Below are positions 26,098 through 39,987 of a DNA stretch of 64,000 nucleotides, piece after piece. Location of the stretch: NCBI RefSeq assembly GCF_910591885.1, contig NC_063273.1, positions 13,608,501 to 13,672,500 of the forward strand, given 5' to 3'. Position numbers and translations under genes: made by a program. Below the pieces are notes generated by a model. The model was given only the letters and a program-made list of their open reading frames with translations, did not search any database and was not told the DNA's origin. The DNA comes from Bombus terrestris. Taxonomy: Eukaryota; Arthropoda; Insecta; Hymenoptera; Apidae. Numbering within the stretch: position 1 is the first letter of the stretch; the number at the start of each line of letters is the position of its first letter.

Positions 26098-27454
26098 AGT
26101 ATTTAACGTTATACGTCATATAGTGATCCAATATAGCGTTATACGTTATAACGTAATACTACATAACCTTATACGTTGTAACGTAATAGTATATAACGTT
26201 ACACATCATATAGTGATCCAATATAACGTTATACATTATAACATAATCGTACATAACGTTTCACGTTGTAATGTAATATTATATAACATTACACATCATA
26301 TAGAGATCCAATATAACGTTATACGTTATAACGTAATAGTACATAACGTTATACGTTATGACGTAATAGTACATAACGTTATACGTTGTAACGTATTAAT
26401 ACATAACGTTATACGTTGTAACTTAATAGTATGTAACCTTATACATCATATAGTGAACCAATATATCGTTATACGTTATAACGTAATAGTGCATAACGTT
26501 ATACGTTATAACGTAATAGTGCATAACGTTATATGTTATAACGTAATTGTACATAACGTTATACATTATAGCGTAATAGTACATAACGTTATACGTTGTA
26601 ACGTAATAGTACATAACGTTATACGTTGTAACGTAATATTATGTAACGTGACACATCATATAGTGATCCAATATAACGTTATACTTTCTAACATAATAGT
26701 ACATAACGTTTCACGTTGTAACGTAATAGTATATAACGTTACACATCATATAGTGATCCAATATAACGTTATACGTTATAACATAATAGTACATAACGTT
26801 TCACGTTGTAACGTAATATTATATAACATTACACATCATATAGAGATCCAATATAACGTTATACGTTATAACGTAATAGTACATAACGTTATACGTTATG
26901 ACGTAATAGTACATAACGTTATACGTTGTAACGTATTAATACATAACGTTATACGTTGTAACGTAATAGTATTTAACGTTACACATCATATAGTGATCCA
27001 ATATAATGTTATACGTTATAACGTAATAGTACATAACGTTATACGTTATTACGTAATAGTATTTAACGTTATACGTCATATAGTGATCCAATATAGCGTT
27101 ATACGTTATAACCTAATACTACATAACGTTATACGTTGTAACGTCATAGTATATAACGTTTTACGTCATATAGTGATCCAATATAACGTTATTCGATGTA
27201 ACGTAATAGTATGTAACGTTATACTTCAAATAGTGATCCAATATAATATTATACGTAATAACGTAATAGTACATAACGTTATACGTTGTAATGTAATAAT
27301 ACATAACGTTATATGTTGTAACGTAATAGTATATAACGTTTTACTTCATATAGTGATCTAATATAACGTTATACGTTATACCGTAATAGTACATAACGTT
27401 ATACGTTGTAACGTAATAGTATGTAACGTTAAACATCATATAGTCATCCAATAT
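26098..27454 (+). repeat. Fine mosaic of short copied pieces
   Basis: Pieces of 150 to 600 bp from several neighbouring blocks are joined here. About 26,611-26,870 repeats 25,741-26,000, and 26,881-27,454 follows 21,391-21,964 at offset 5,490. Private changes are AACATAATCGTAC near 26,244 and ACCTAATACT near 27,111. No non-satellite sequence. Confidence 0.75.
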
Positions 27455-29254
27455 AACGTTATACGTTCTAACATAATAGTACATAGCGTTTCACGCTGTA
27501 ACGTAATATTATATAACATTACACATCATATAGTGATCCAATATAACGTTATACGTTATAACGTAATAGTACATAACGCTATACATTATAACGTAATAGC
27601 ACATAACGTTCTACGTTGTAAAGTAATAGTATTTAACGTGACACATCATATAGTGATCCAATATAACGTTATACGTTATAACGTAATAGTACATAACGTT
27701 ATACGTTATTACGTAATAGTATTCAACGTTATACGTCGCATAGTGATCCAATATAGCTATATACGTTATAACGTAATACTACATAACGTTATACGTTGTA
27801 ACGTAATAGTATATAACGTTTTACGTCATATAGTGATCCAATAAAACGTTATTCGATGTAACGTAATAGTATGTAACGTTATACGTTATAACGTAATACT
27901 ACATAACGTTATACGTTATAACGTAATAGTACATAACGTTATACGTTATTACGTAATAGTATTTAACGTTATACGTCATATAGTGATCCAATATAGCGTT
28001 ATACGTTATAACGTAATACTACATAACGTTATACGTTGTAACGTAATAGTATATAACGTTTTACGTCATATAGTGATCCAATATAACGTTATTCGATGTA
28101 ACGTAATAGTATGTAACGTTATACGTTATAACGTAATAGTACATAACGTTATACGTTGTAACGTAATAATACATAACGTTATACGTTGTAACTTAATAGT
28201 ATGTAACCTTATACATCATATAGTGAACCAATATATCGTTATACGTTATAACGTAATAGTGCATAACGTTATACGTTATAACGTAATAGTGCATAACGTT
28301 ATATGTTATAACGTAATTGTACATAACGTTATACGTTGTAACGCAATAATACATAACGTTATACGTTGTAACGTAATAGTATGTAACGTTATACATCATA
28401 TAGTGATCCAATATAACGTTATACTTTCCAACATAATAGTACATAACGTTTCACGTTGTAACGTAATAGTATTTAACGTTACACATCATATAGTGATCCA
28501 ATATAACGTTATACGTTATAACGTAATAGTACATAACGTTATACGTTATTACGTAATAGTATTTAACGTTATACGTCATATAGTGATCCAATATAGCGTT
28601 ATAAGTTATAACGTAATACTACATAACGTTATACGTTGTAACGTCATAGTATATAACGTTTTACGTCATATAGTGATCCAATATAACGTTATTCGATGTA
28701 ACGTGATAGTATGTAACGTTGTACTTCAAATAGTGATCCAATATGATATTATACGTAATAACGTAATAGTACATAACGTTATACGTTGTAACGTAATAAT
28801 ACATAACGTTATACGTTGTAACGTAATAGTATATAACGTTTTACGTCATATAGTGATCTAATATAACGTTATACGTTATAACGTGATAGTACATAACGTT
28901 ATACGTTGTAACGTAATAGTATGTAACGTTAAACATCATATAGTCATCCAATATAACGTCATACGTTCTAACATAATAGTACATAACGTTTGACGTTGTA
29001 ACGTAATAGTACATAACGTTATACGTTGTAACGTATTAATACATAACGTTATACGTTGTAACGTAATAGTATATAACCTTATACATCATATAGTGAACCA
29101 ATATATCGTTATACGTTATAACGTAATAGTACATAACGTTATACGTTATAACGTAATAGTACATAACGTTATACGTTGTAACGTATTAATACATAACGTT
29201 ATACGTTGTAACGTAATAGTATTTAACGTTACACATCATATAGTGATCCAATAT
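27455..29254 (+). repeat. 1.8-kb tandem duplication, left copy
   Basis: Directly followed by its duplicate. Both copies carry the rare ATAGCTATATACGTTATAACG (near 27,755 and 29,555), where every other copy of that cassette has AGCGTTATACG. Private differences here are TACGTCGCATAGTG (the right copy has GTCACATAG) and ACGTAATTGTACAT near 28,312. Confidence 0.88.
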
Positions 29255-31084
29255 AACGTTATACGTTCTAACATAATAGTACATAGCGTTTCACGCTGTA
29301 ACGTAATATTATATAACATTACACATCATATAGTGATCCAATATAACGTTATACGTTATAACGTAATAGTACATAACGCTATACATTATAACGTAATAGC
29401 ACATAACGTTCTACGTTGTAAAGTAATAGTATTTAACGTGACACATCATATAGTGATCCAATATAACGTTATACGTTATAACGTAATAGTACATAACGTT
29501 ATACGTTATTACGTAATAGTATTCAACGTTATACGTCACATAGTGATCCAATATAGCTATATACGTTATAACGTAATACTACATAACGTTATACGTTGTA
29601 ACGTAATAGTATATAACGTTTTACGTCATATAGTGATCCAATAAAACGTTATTCGATGTAACGTAATAGTATGTAACGTTATACGTTATAACGTAATACT
29701 ACATAACGTTATACGTTATAACGTAATACTACATAACGTTATACGTTATAACGTAATAGTACATAACGTTATACGTTATTACGTAATAGTATTTAACGTT
29801 ATACGTCATATAGTGATCCAATATAGCGTTATACGTTATAACGTAATACTACATAACGTTATACGTTGTAACGTAATAGTATATAACGTTTTACGTCATA
29901 TAGTGATCCAATATAACGTTATTCGATGTAACGTAATAGTATGTAACGTTATACGTTATAACGTAATAGTACATAACGTTATACGTTGTAACGTAATAAT
30001 ACATAACGTTATACGTTGTAACTTAATAGTATGTAACCTTATACATCATATAGTGAACCAATATATCGTTATACGTTATAACGTAATAGTGCATAACGTT
30101 ATACGTTATAACGTAATAGTGCATAACGTTATATGTTATAACGTAATAGTACATAACGTTATACGTTGTAACGCAATAATACATAACGTTATACGTTGTA
30201 ACGTAATAGTATGTAACGTTATACATCATATAGTGATCCAATATAACGTTATACTTTCCAACATAATAGTACATAACGTTTCACGTTGTAACGTAATAGT
30301 ATTTAACGTTACACATCATATAGTGATCCAATATAACGTTATACGTTATAACGTAATAGTACATAACGTTATACGTTATTACGTAATAGTATTTAACGTT
30401 ATACGTCATATAGTGATCCAATATAGCGTTATAAGTTATAACGTAATACTACATAACGTTATACGTTGTAACGTCATAGTATATAACGTTTTACGTCATA
30501 TAGTGATCCAATATAACGTTATTCGATGTAACGTGATAGTATGTAACGTTGTACTTCAAATAGTGATCCAATATGATATTATACGTAATAACGTAATAGT
30601 GCATAACGTTATACGTTGTAACGTAATAATACATAACGTTATACGTTGTAACGTAATAGTATATAACGTTTTACGTCATATAGTGATCTAATATAACGTT
30701 ATACGTTATAACGTGATAGTACATAACGTTATACGTTGTAACGTAATAGTATGTAACGTTAAACATCATATAGTCATCCAATATAACGTCATACGTTCTA
30801 ACATAATAGTACATAACGTTTGACGTTGTAACGTAATAGTACATAACGTTATACGTTGTAACGTATTAATACATAACGTTATACGTTGTAACGTAATAGT
30901 ATATAACCTTATACATCATATAGTGAACCAATATATCGTTATACGTTATAACGTAATAGTACATAACGTTATACGTTATAACGTAATAGTACATAACGTT
31001 ATACGTTGTAACGTATTAATACATAACGTTATACGTTGTAACGTAATAGTATTTAACGTTACACATCATATAGTGATCCAATAT
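29255..31084 (+). repeat. 1.83-kb tandem duplication, right copy
   Basis: Offset to the left copy is 1,800 up to about 29,700 and 1,830 after it, because one monomer ending AATACTACAT is present one extra time near 29,700-29,730. A private change is GTAATAGTGCATAACG near 30,600. After 31,084 the sequence follows the 23,580 block. Confidence 0.88.
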
Positions 31085-32682
31085 AACGTTATACGTTATA
31101 ACGTAATAGTACATAACGTTATACGTTATTACGTAATAGTATTTAACGTTATACGTCATATAGTGATCCAATATAGCGTTATGCGTTATAACGTAATACT
31201 ACATAACGTTATACGTTGTAACGTCATAGTATATAACGTTTTACGTCATATAGTGATCCAATATAACGTTATTCGATGTAAGGTAATAGTATGTAACGTT
31301 ATACTTCAAATAGTGATCCAATATAATATTATACGTAATAACGTAATAGTACATAACGTTATACGTTGTAATGTAATAATACATAACGTTATATGTTGTA
31401 ACGTAATAGTATATAACGTTTTACTTCATATAGTGATCTAATATAACGTTATACGTTATAACGTAATAGTACATAACGTTATACGTTGTAACGTAATAGT
31501 ATGTAACGTTATACGTTATAACGTAATACTACATAACGTTATACGTTATAACGTAATAGTACATAACGTTATACGTTATTACGTAATAGTATTTAACGTT
31601 ATACGTCATATAGTGATCCAATATAGCGTTATACGTTATAACGTAATACTACATAACGTTATACGTTGTAACGTAATAGTATATAACGTTTTACGTCATA
31701 TAGTGATCCAATATAACGTTATTCGATGTAACGTAATAGTATGTAACGTTATACGTTATAACGTAATACTACATAACGTTATACGTTATTACGTAATAGT
31801 ATTTAACGTTATACGTCATATAGTGATCTAATATAATATTATACGTAATAACGTAATAGTACATAACGTTATACGTTGTAACGTAATAGTACATAACGTT
31901 ATACGTTGTAATGTAATAATACATAACGTTATACGTTGTAACTTAATAGTATGTAACCTTATACATCATATAGTGAACCAATATATCGTTATACGTTATA
32001 ACGTAATAGTGCATAACGTTATACGTTATAACGTAATAGTGCATAACGTTATACGTTGTAACGTAATAGTACATAACGTTATACGTTGTAATGTAATAAT
32101 ACATAACGTTATACGTTGTAACTTAATAGTATGTAACCTTATACATCATATAGTGAACCAATATATCGTTATACGTTATAACGTAATAGTACATAACGTT
32201 ATACGTTGTAACGTAATATTATGTAACGTGACACATCATATAGTGATCCAATATAACGTTATACTTTCTAACATAATAGTACATAACGTTATACGTTGTA
32301 ACGTAATAGTATATAACGTTACACATCATATAGTGATCCAATATAACGTTATACTTTCTAACATAATAGTACATAACGTTTCACGTTGTAACGTAATAGT
32401 ATATAACGTTACACATCATATAGTGATCCAATATAACGTTATACGTTATAACACAATAGTACATAACGTTTCACGTTGTAACGTAATATTATATAACATT
32501 ACACATCATATAGAGATCCAATATAACGTTATACGTTGTAACGTAATAGTACATAACGTTATACATTATAGCGTAATAGTACATAACGTTATACGTTATA
32601 ACGTAATAGTACATAACGTTATACGTTATTACGTAATAGTATTTAACGTTATACGTCATATAGTGATCCAATATAGCGTTAT
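31085..32682 (+). repeat. Mosaic block linked to 23.6-24.4 kb
   Basis: 31,085 to about 31,940 follows 23,585-24,440 at offset 7,500. After that, AACCTT cassettes and ACTTTCTAAC cassettes are doubled (31,930-32,200 and 32,230-32,410). A private ACACAATAGTAC lies near 32,452. Only satellite is seen. Confidence 0.76.
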
Positions 32683-35600
32683 ACGTTATAACGTAATAGT
32701 ACATAACGTTATACATTATAGCGTAATAGTACATAACGTTATACGTTATAACGTAATAGTACATAACGTTATACGTTGTAACTTAACAATACATAACGTT
32801 ATACGTTGTAACTTAATAATACATAACGTTATACGTTGTAACGTAATAGTATATAACGTTTTACGTCATATAGTCATCCAATATAACGTTACACGTTATT
32901 ATGTAATAGTACATAACGATATACATCATATAGTGATCCAATATAACGTTATACGTTATAACGTAATAGTACATATCGATGTACATCATATAGTGATCCA
33001 ATATAACGTTACACGTTATTATGTAATAGTACATAACGTTATACATCATATAGTGATCCAATTTAACGTTATACGCCATAGCGCAATAGTACATAAGGTT
33101 AAACGTTGTAACATAATAATACATAACGTTATACGTTGTAACGTAATAGTATATAACGTTTTACGTCATATAGTGGTCCAATAAAACGTTATTCGATGTA
33201 AGGTAATAGTATGTCACGTTATAGTTCAAATAGTGATCCAGTATAATATTATACGTAATAACGTAATAGTACATAACGTTATACGTTGTAACGTAATAGT
33301 ACATAACGTTATACATTATAACGTAATAGCACATAACGTTATACGTTGTAAAGTAATAGTATTTAACGTTACACATCATATAGTGATCCAATATAATGTT
33401 ATACGTTATAACGTAATAGTACATAACGTTATACATTATAACGTAATAGCACATAACGTTATACGTTGTAAAGTAATAGTATTTAACGTTACACATCATA
33501 TAGTGATCCAATATAACGTTATACGTTATAACGTAATAGTACATAACGTTATACGTTATTACGTAATAGTATTTAACGTTATACGTCATATAGTGATTCT
33601 AATATAGCGTTATACGTTATAACGTAATAGAGGATAACGTTATACGTTGTAACGTAATAGTATATAACCTTATACATCATATAGTGAACCAATATATCGT
33701 TATACGTTATAACGTAATAGTACATAACGTTATACGTTATAACGTAATAGTACATAACGTTATACGTTGTAACGTAATGATACATAACGTTATACGTTGT
33801 AACGTAATAGTATATAACGTTTTACGTCATATAGTGGTCCAATAAAACGTTATTCGATGTAATGTAATAGTATGTAACGTTATACATCATATAGTTATCC
33901 AATATAATGTTATACGTTGTAACATAATAGATCATAACTTTATACGTTATCACGTAATACTATATAACGTTATACGTTGTAACGTAATAATACATAACGT
34001 TATACGTTGTAACGTAATAGTATATAACGTTTTACGTCATATAGTGATCTAGTATAACGTTATACGTTATAACGTAATAGTACATAACGTTATACGTTCT
34101 AACGTAATAGTATGTGACGTTATACATCATATAGTGATCCAATATAACGTTATACGTTATAACGTAATAGTATATAACGTTATACATCATATAGTGATCC
34201 AATATCACCTTATACGTTATAACGTAATAGTACATAACGTTATACGTTGTAACTTAATAGTATGTAACCTTATACATCATATAGTGAACCAATATATCGT
34301 TATACGTTATAACGTAACAGTGTATAACGTTATACGTTATAACGTAATAGTACATAACGTTATACGTTGTAACGTAATAATACATAACGTTATACGTTGT
34401 AACTTAATAGTATGTAACCTTATACATCATATAGTGAACCAATATATCGTTATACGTTATAACGTAATAGTGCATAACGTTATACGTTATAACGTAATAG
34501 TGCATAACGTTATATGTTATAACGTAATAGTACATAACGTTATACGTTGTAACGCAATAATACATAACGTTATACGTTGTAACGTAATAGTATTTAACGT
34601 TACACATCATATAGTGATCCAATATAACGTTATACGTTATAACGTAATAGTACATAACGTTATACGTTGTAACGTAATAGTACATAACGTTATACATTAT
34701 AACGTAATAGCACATAACGTTATACGTTGTAAAGTAATAGTATTTAACGTTATACATCATATAGTGATCCAATATAACGTTATACTTTCCAACATAATAG
34801 TACATAACGTTTCACGTTGTAACGTAATAGTATTTAACGTTACACATCATATAGTGATCCAATATAACGTTATACGTTATAACGTAATAGTACACAACGT
34901 TATACGTTATTACGTAATAGTATTTAACGTTATACGTCATATAGTGATCCAATATAGCGTTATAAGATATAACGTAATACTACATAACGTTATACGTTGT
35001 AACGTAATAGTATATAACCTTATACATCATATAGTGAACCAATATATCGTTATACGTTATAACGTATTAGTACATAACGTTATACGTTATAACGTAATAG
35101 TACATAACGTTATACGTTGTAACGTATTAATACATAACGTTATACGTTGTAACGTAATAGTATTTAACGTTACACATCATATAGTGATCCAATATAATGT
35201 TATACGTTATAACGTAATAGTACATAACGTTATACGTTATTACGTAATAGTATTTAACGTTATACGTCATATAGTGATCCAATATAGCGTTATACGTTAT
35301 AACGTAATACTACATAACGTTATACGTTGTAACGTCATAGTATATAACGTTTTACGTCATATAGTGATCCAATATAACGTTATTCGATGTTACGTAATAG
35401 TATTTAACGTTATACTTCAAATAGTGATCCAATATAATATTATACGTAATAACGTAATAGTACATAACGTTATACGTTGTAATGTAATAATACATAACGT
35501 TATATGTTGTAACGTAGTAGTATATAACGTTTTACTTCATATAGTGATCTAATATAACGTTATACGTTATAACGTAATAGTACATAACGTTATACGTTGT

Positions 35601-36957
35601 AACGTAATAGTATGTAACGTTAAACATCATATAGTCATCCAATATAACGTTATACGTTCTAACATAATAGTACATAGCGTTTCACGCTGTAACGTAATAT
35701 TATATAACATTACACATCATATAGTGATCCAATATAACGTTATACGTTATAACGTAATAGTACATAACGCTATACATTATAACGTAATAGCACATAACGT
35801 TCTACGTTGTAAAGTAATAGTATTTAACGTGACACATCATATAGTGATCCAATATAACGTTATACGTTATAACGTAATAGTACATAACGTTATACGTTAT
35901 TACGTAATAGTATTCAACGTTATACGTCACATAGTGATCCAATATAGCGTTATACGTTATAACGTAATACTACATAACGTTATACGTTGTAACGTAATAG
36001 TATATAACGTTTTACGTCATATAGTGATCCAATAAAACGTTATTCGATGTAACGTAATAGTATGTAACGTTATACGTTATAACGTAATACTACATAACGT
36101 TATACGTTATAACGTAATAGTACATAACGTTATACGTTATTACGTAATAGTATTTAACGTTATACGTCATATAGTGATCCAATATAGCGTTATACGTTAT
36201 AACGTAATACTACATAACGTTATACGTTGTAACGTAATAGTATATAACGTTTTACGTCATATAGTGATCCAATATAACGTTATTCGATGTAACGTAATAG
36301 TATGTAACGTTATACGTTATAACGTAATAGTACATAACGTTATACGTTGTAACGTAATAATACATAACGTTATACGTTGTAACTTAATAGTATGTAACCT
36401 TATACATCATATAGTGAACCAATATATCGTTATACGTTATAACGTAATAGTGCATAACGTTATACGTTATAACGTAATAGTGCATAACGTTATATGTTAT
36501 AACGTAATAGTACATAACGTTATACGTTGTAACGCAATAATACATAACGTTATACGTTGTAACGTAATAGTATGTAACGTTATACATCATATAGTGATCC
36601 AATATAACGTTATACTTTCCAACATAATAGTACATAACGTTTCACGTTGTAACGTAATAGTATTTAACGTTACACATCATATAGTGATCCAATATAACGT
36701 TATACGTTATAACGTAATAGTGCATAACGTTATACGTTATAACGTAATAGTGCATAACGTTATATGTTATAACGTAATAGTACATAACGTTATACGTTAT
36801 AACGTAATACTACATAACGTTATACGTTGTAACGTAATAGTATATAACGTTTTACGTCATATAGTGATCCAATATAACGTTATTCGATGTAACGTAATAG
36901 TATGTAACGTTATACGTTATAACGTAATAGTACATAACGTTATACGTTGTAACGTAA
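32683..36957 (+). repeat. 4.27-kb block, left copy (offset 7,201)
   Basis: Collinear with 39,884-44,158. The offset is exactly 7,201 at every point checked (32,861, 33,161, 33,579, 34,134, 34,404, 35,724 and 36,174), so about 142 monomers carry no net length change. 7,201 is 240 monomers plus one base, the extra base being a +1 monomer. Private changes include AATATCACCTTATACG near 34,202, ACGTTCTAACG near 34,096 and ATAAGATATAACG near 34,963. Confidence 0.9.
33596..33605 (+). other. +1 landmark monomer 6 (register 5 to 6)
   Basis: Ends the long run; paired with 40,797 in the 7,201-offset duplication. Confidence 0.9.
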
Positions 36958-37197
36958 TAGTATATAACGTTACACATCATATAGTGATCCAATATAACGT
37001 TATACATTATAACATAATAGTACATAACGTTTCACGTTGTAATGTAATATTATATAACATTACACATCATATAGCGATCCAATATAACGTAATACGTTAT
37101 AACGTAATAGTACATAACGTTATACATTATAGCGTAATAGTACATAACGTTATACGTTATAACGTAATAGTACATAACGTTATACGTTGTAACTTAA
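34735..37197 (+). repeat. 2.46-kb block, left copy (offset 2,790)
   Basis: Matches 37,525-39,987 at offset 2,790 (93 monomers). It lies inside the 7,201-offset block but extends past its right end, so it was copied separately. Shared marker: TACACAACGTT followed by ATAAGATATAACG. Confidence 0.87.
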
Positions 37198-37524
37198 TAG
37201 TATGTAACCTTATACATCATATAGTGAACCAATATATCGTTATACGTTATAACGTAATAGTACACAACGTTATACGTTATTACGTAATAGTATTTAACGT
37301 TATACGTCATATAGTGATCCAATATAGCGTTATAAGATATAACGTAATACTACATAACGTTATACGTTGTAACGTAATAGTATATAACCTTATACATCAT
37401 ATAGTGAACCAATATATCGTTATACGTTATAACGTATTAGTACATAACGTTATACGTTATAACGTAATAGTACATAACGTTATACGTTGTAACGTATTAA
37501 TACATAACGTTATACGTTGTAACG
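37198..37524 (+). repeat. 300-bp partial copy between the 2.79-kb repeats
   Basis: About 37,240-37,540 repeats at 37,660-37,960 (offset 420, 14 monomers), including the ATAAGATATAACG marker at 37,331 and 37,751. It looks like a leftover of the recombination that made the 2,790-bp repeat. Confidence 0.8.
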
Positions 37525-39987
37525 TAATAGTATTTAACGTTATACATCATATAGTGATCCAATATAACGTTATACTTTCCAACATAATAGTACATAACGT
37601 TTCACGTTGTAACGTAATAGTATTTAACGTTACACATCATATAGTGATCCAATATAACGTTATACGTTATAACGTAATAGTACACAACGTTATACGTTAT
37701 TACGTAATAGTATTTAACGTTATACGTCATATAGTGATCCAATATAGCGTTATAAGATATAACGTAATACTACATAACGTTATACGTTGTAACGTAATAG
37801 TATATAACCTTATACATCATATAGTGAACCAATATATCGTTATACGTTATAACGTATTAGTACATAACGTTATACGTTATAACGTAATAGTACATAACGT
37901 TATACGTTGTAACGTATTAATACATAACGTTATACGTTGTAACGTAATAGTATTTAACGTTACACATCATATAGTGATCCAATATAATGTTATACGTTAT
38001 AACGTAATAGTACATAACGTTATACGTTATTACGTAATAGTATTTAACGTTATACGTCATATAGTGATCCAATATAGCGTTATACGTTATAACGTAATAC
38101 TACATAACGTTATACGTTGTAACGTCATAGTATATAACGTTTTACGTCATATAGTGATCCAATATAACGTTATTCGATGTAACGTAATAGTATGTAACGT
38201 TATACTTCAAATAGTGATCCAATATAATATTATACGTAATAACGTAATAGTACATAACGTTATACGTTGTAATGTAATAATACATAACGTTATATGTTGT
38301 AACGTAGTAGTATATAACGTTTTACTTCATATAGTGATCTAATATAACGTTATACGTTATAACGTAATAGTACATAACGTTATACGTTGTAACGTAATAG
38401 TATGTAACGTTAAACATCATATAGTCATCCAATATAACGTTAGACGTTCTAACATAATAGTACATAGCGTTTCACGCTGTAACGTAATATTATATAACAT
38501 TACACATCATATAGTGATCCAATATAACGTTATACGTTATAACGTAATAGTACATAACGCTATACATTATAACGTAATAGCACATAACGTTCTACGTTGT
38601 AAAGTAATAGTATTTAACGTGACACATCATATAGTGATCCAATATAACGTTATACGTTATAACGTAATAGTACATAACGTTATACGTTATTACGTAATAG
38701 TATTCAACGTTATACGTCACATAGTGATCCAATATAGCGTTATACGTTATAACGTAATACTACATAACGTTATACGTTGTAACGTAATAGTATATAACGT
38801 TTTACGTCATATAGTGATCCAATAAAACGTTATTCGATGTAACGTAATAGTATGTAACGTTATACGTTATAACGTAATACTACATAACGTTATACGTTAT
38901 AACGTAATAGTACATAACGTTATACGTTATTACGTAATAGTATTTAACGTTATACGTCATATAGTGATCCAATATAGCGTTATACGTTATAACGTAATAC
39001 TACATAACGTTATACGTTGTAACGTAATAGTATATAACGTTTTACGTCATATAGTGATCCAATATAACGTTATTCGATGTAACGTAATAGTATGTAACGT
39101 TATACGTTATAACGTAATAGTACATAACGTTATACGTTGTAACGTAATAATACATAACGTTATACGTTGTAACTTAATAGTATGTAACCTTATACATCAT
39201 ATAGTGAACCAATATATCGTTATACGTTATAACGTAATAGTGCATAACGTTATACGTTATAACGTAATAGTGCATAACGTTATATGTTATAACGTAATAG
39301 TACATAACGTTATACGTTGTAACGCAATAATACATAACGTTATACGTTGTAACGTAATAGTATGTAACGTTATACATCATATAGTGATCCAATATAACGT
39401 TATACTTTCCAACATAATAGTACATAACGTTTCACGTTGTAACGTAATAGTATTTAACGTTACACATCATATAGTGATCCAATATAACGTTATACGTTAT
39501 AACGTAATAGTGCATAACGTTATACGTTATAACGTAATAGTGCATAACGTTATATGTTATAACGTAATAGTACATAACGTTATACGTTATAACGTAATAC
39601 TACATAACGTTATACGTTGTAACGTAATAGTATATAACGTTTTACGTCATATAGTGATCCAATATAACGTTATTCGATGTAACGTAATAGTATGTAACGT
39701 TATACGTTATAACGTAATAGTACATAACGTTATACGTTGTAACGTAATAGTATATAACGTTACACATCATATAGTGATCCAATATAACGTTATACATTAT
39801 AACATAATAGTACATAACGTTTCACGTTGTAATGTAATATTATATAACATTACACATCATATAGCGATCCAATATAACGTAATACGTTATAACGTAATAG
39901 TACATAACGTTATACATTATAGCGTAATAGTACATAACGTTATACGTTATAACGTAATAGTACATAACGTTATACGTTGTAACTTAA
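37525..39987 (+). repeat. 2.46-kb block, right copy
   Basis: Counterpart of 34,735-37,197. A private difference is GTTAGACGTTCTAAC near 38,440. It ends where AACTTAACAATACAT replaces AACTTAATAGTATGT, and it then passes into the right 7,201-offset block. Confidence 0.87.
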
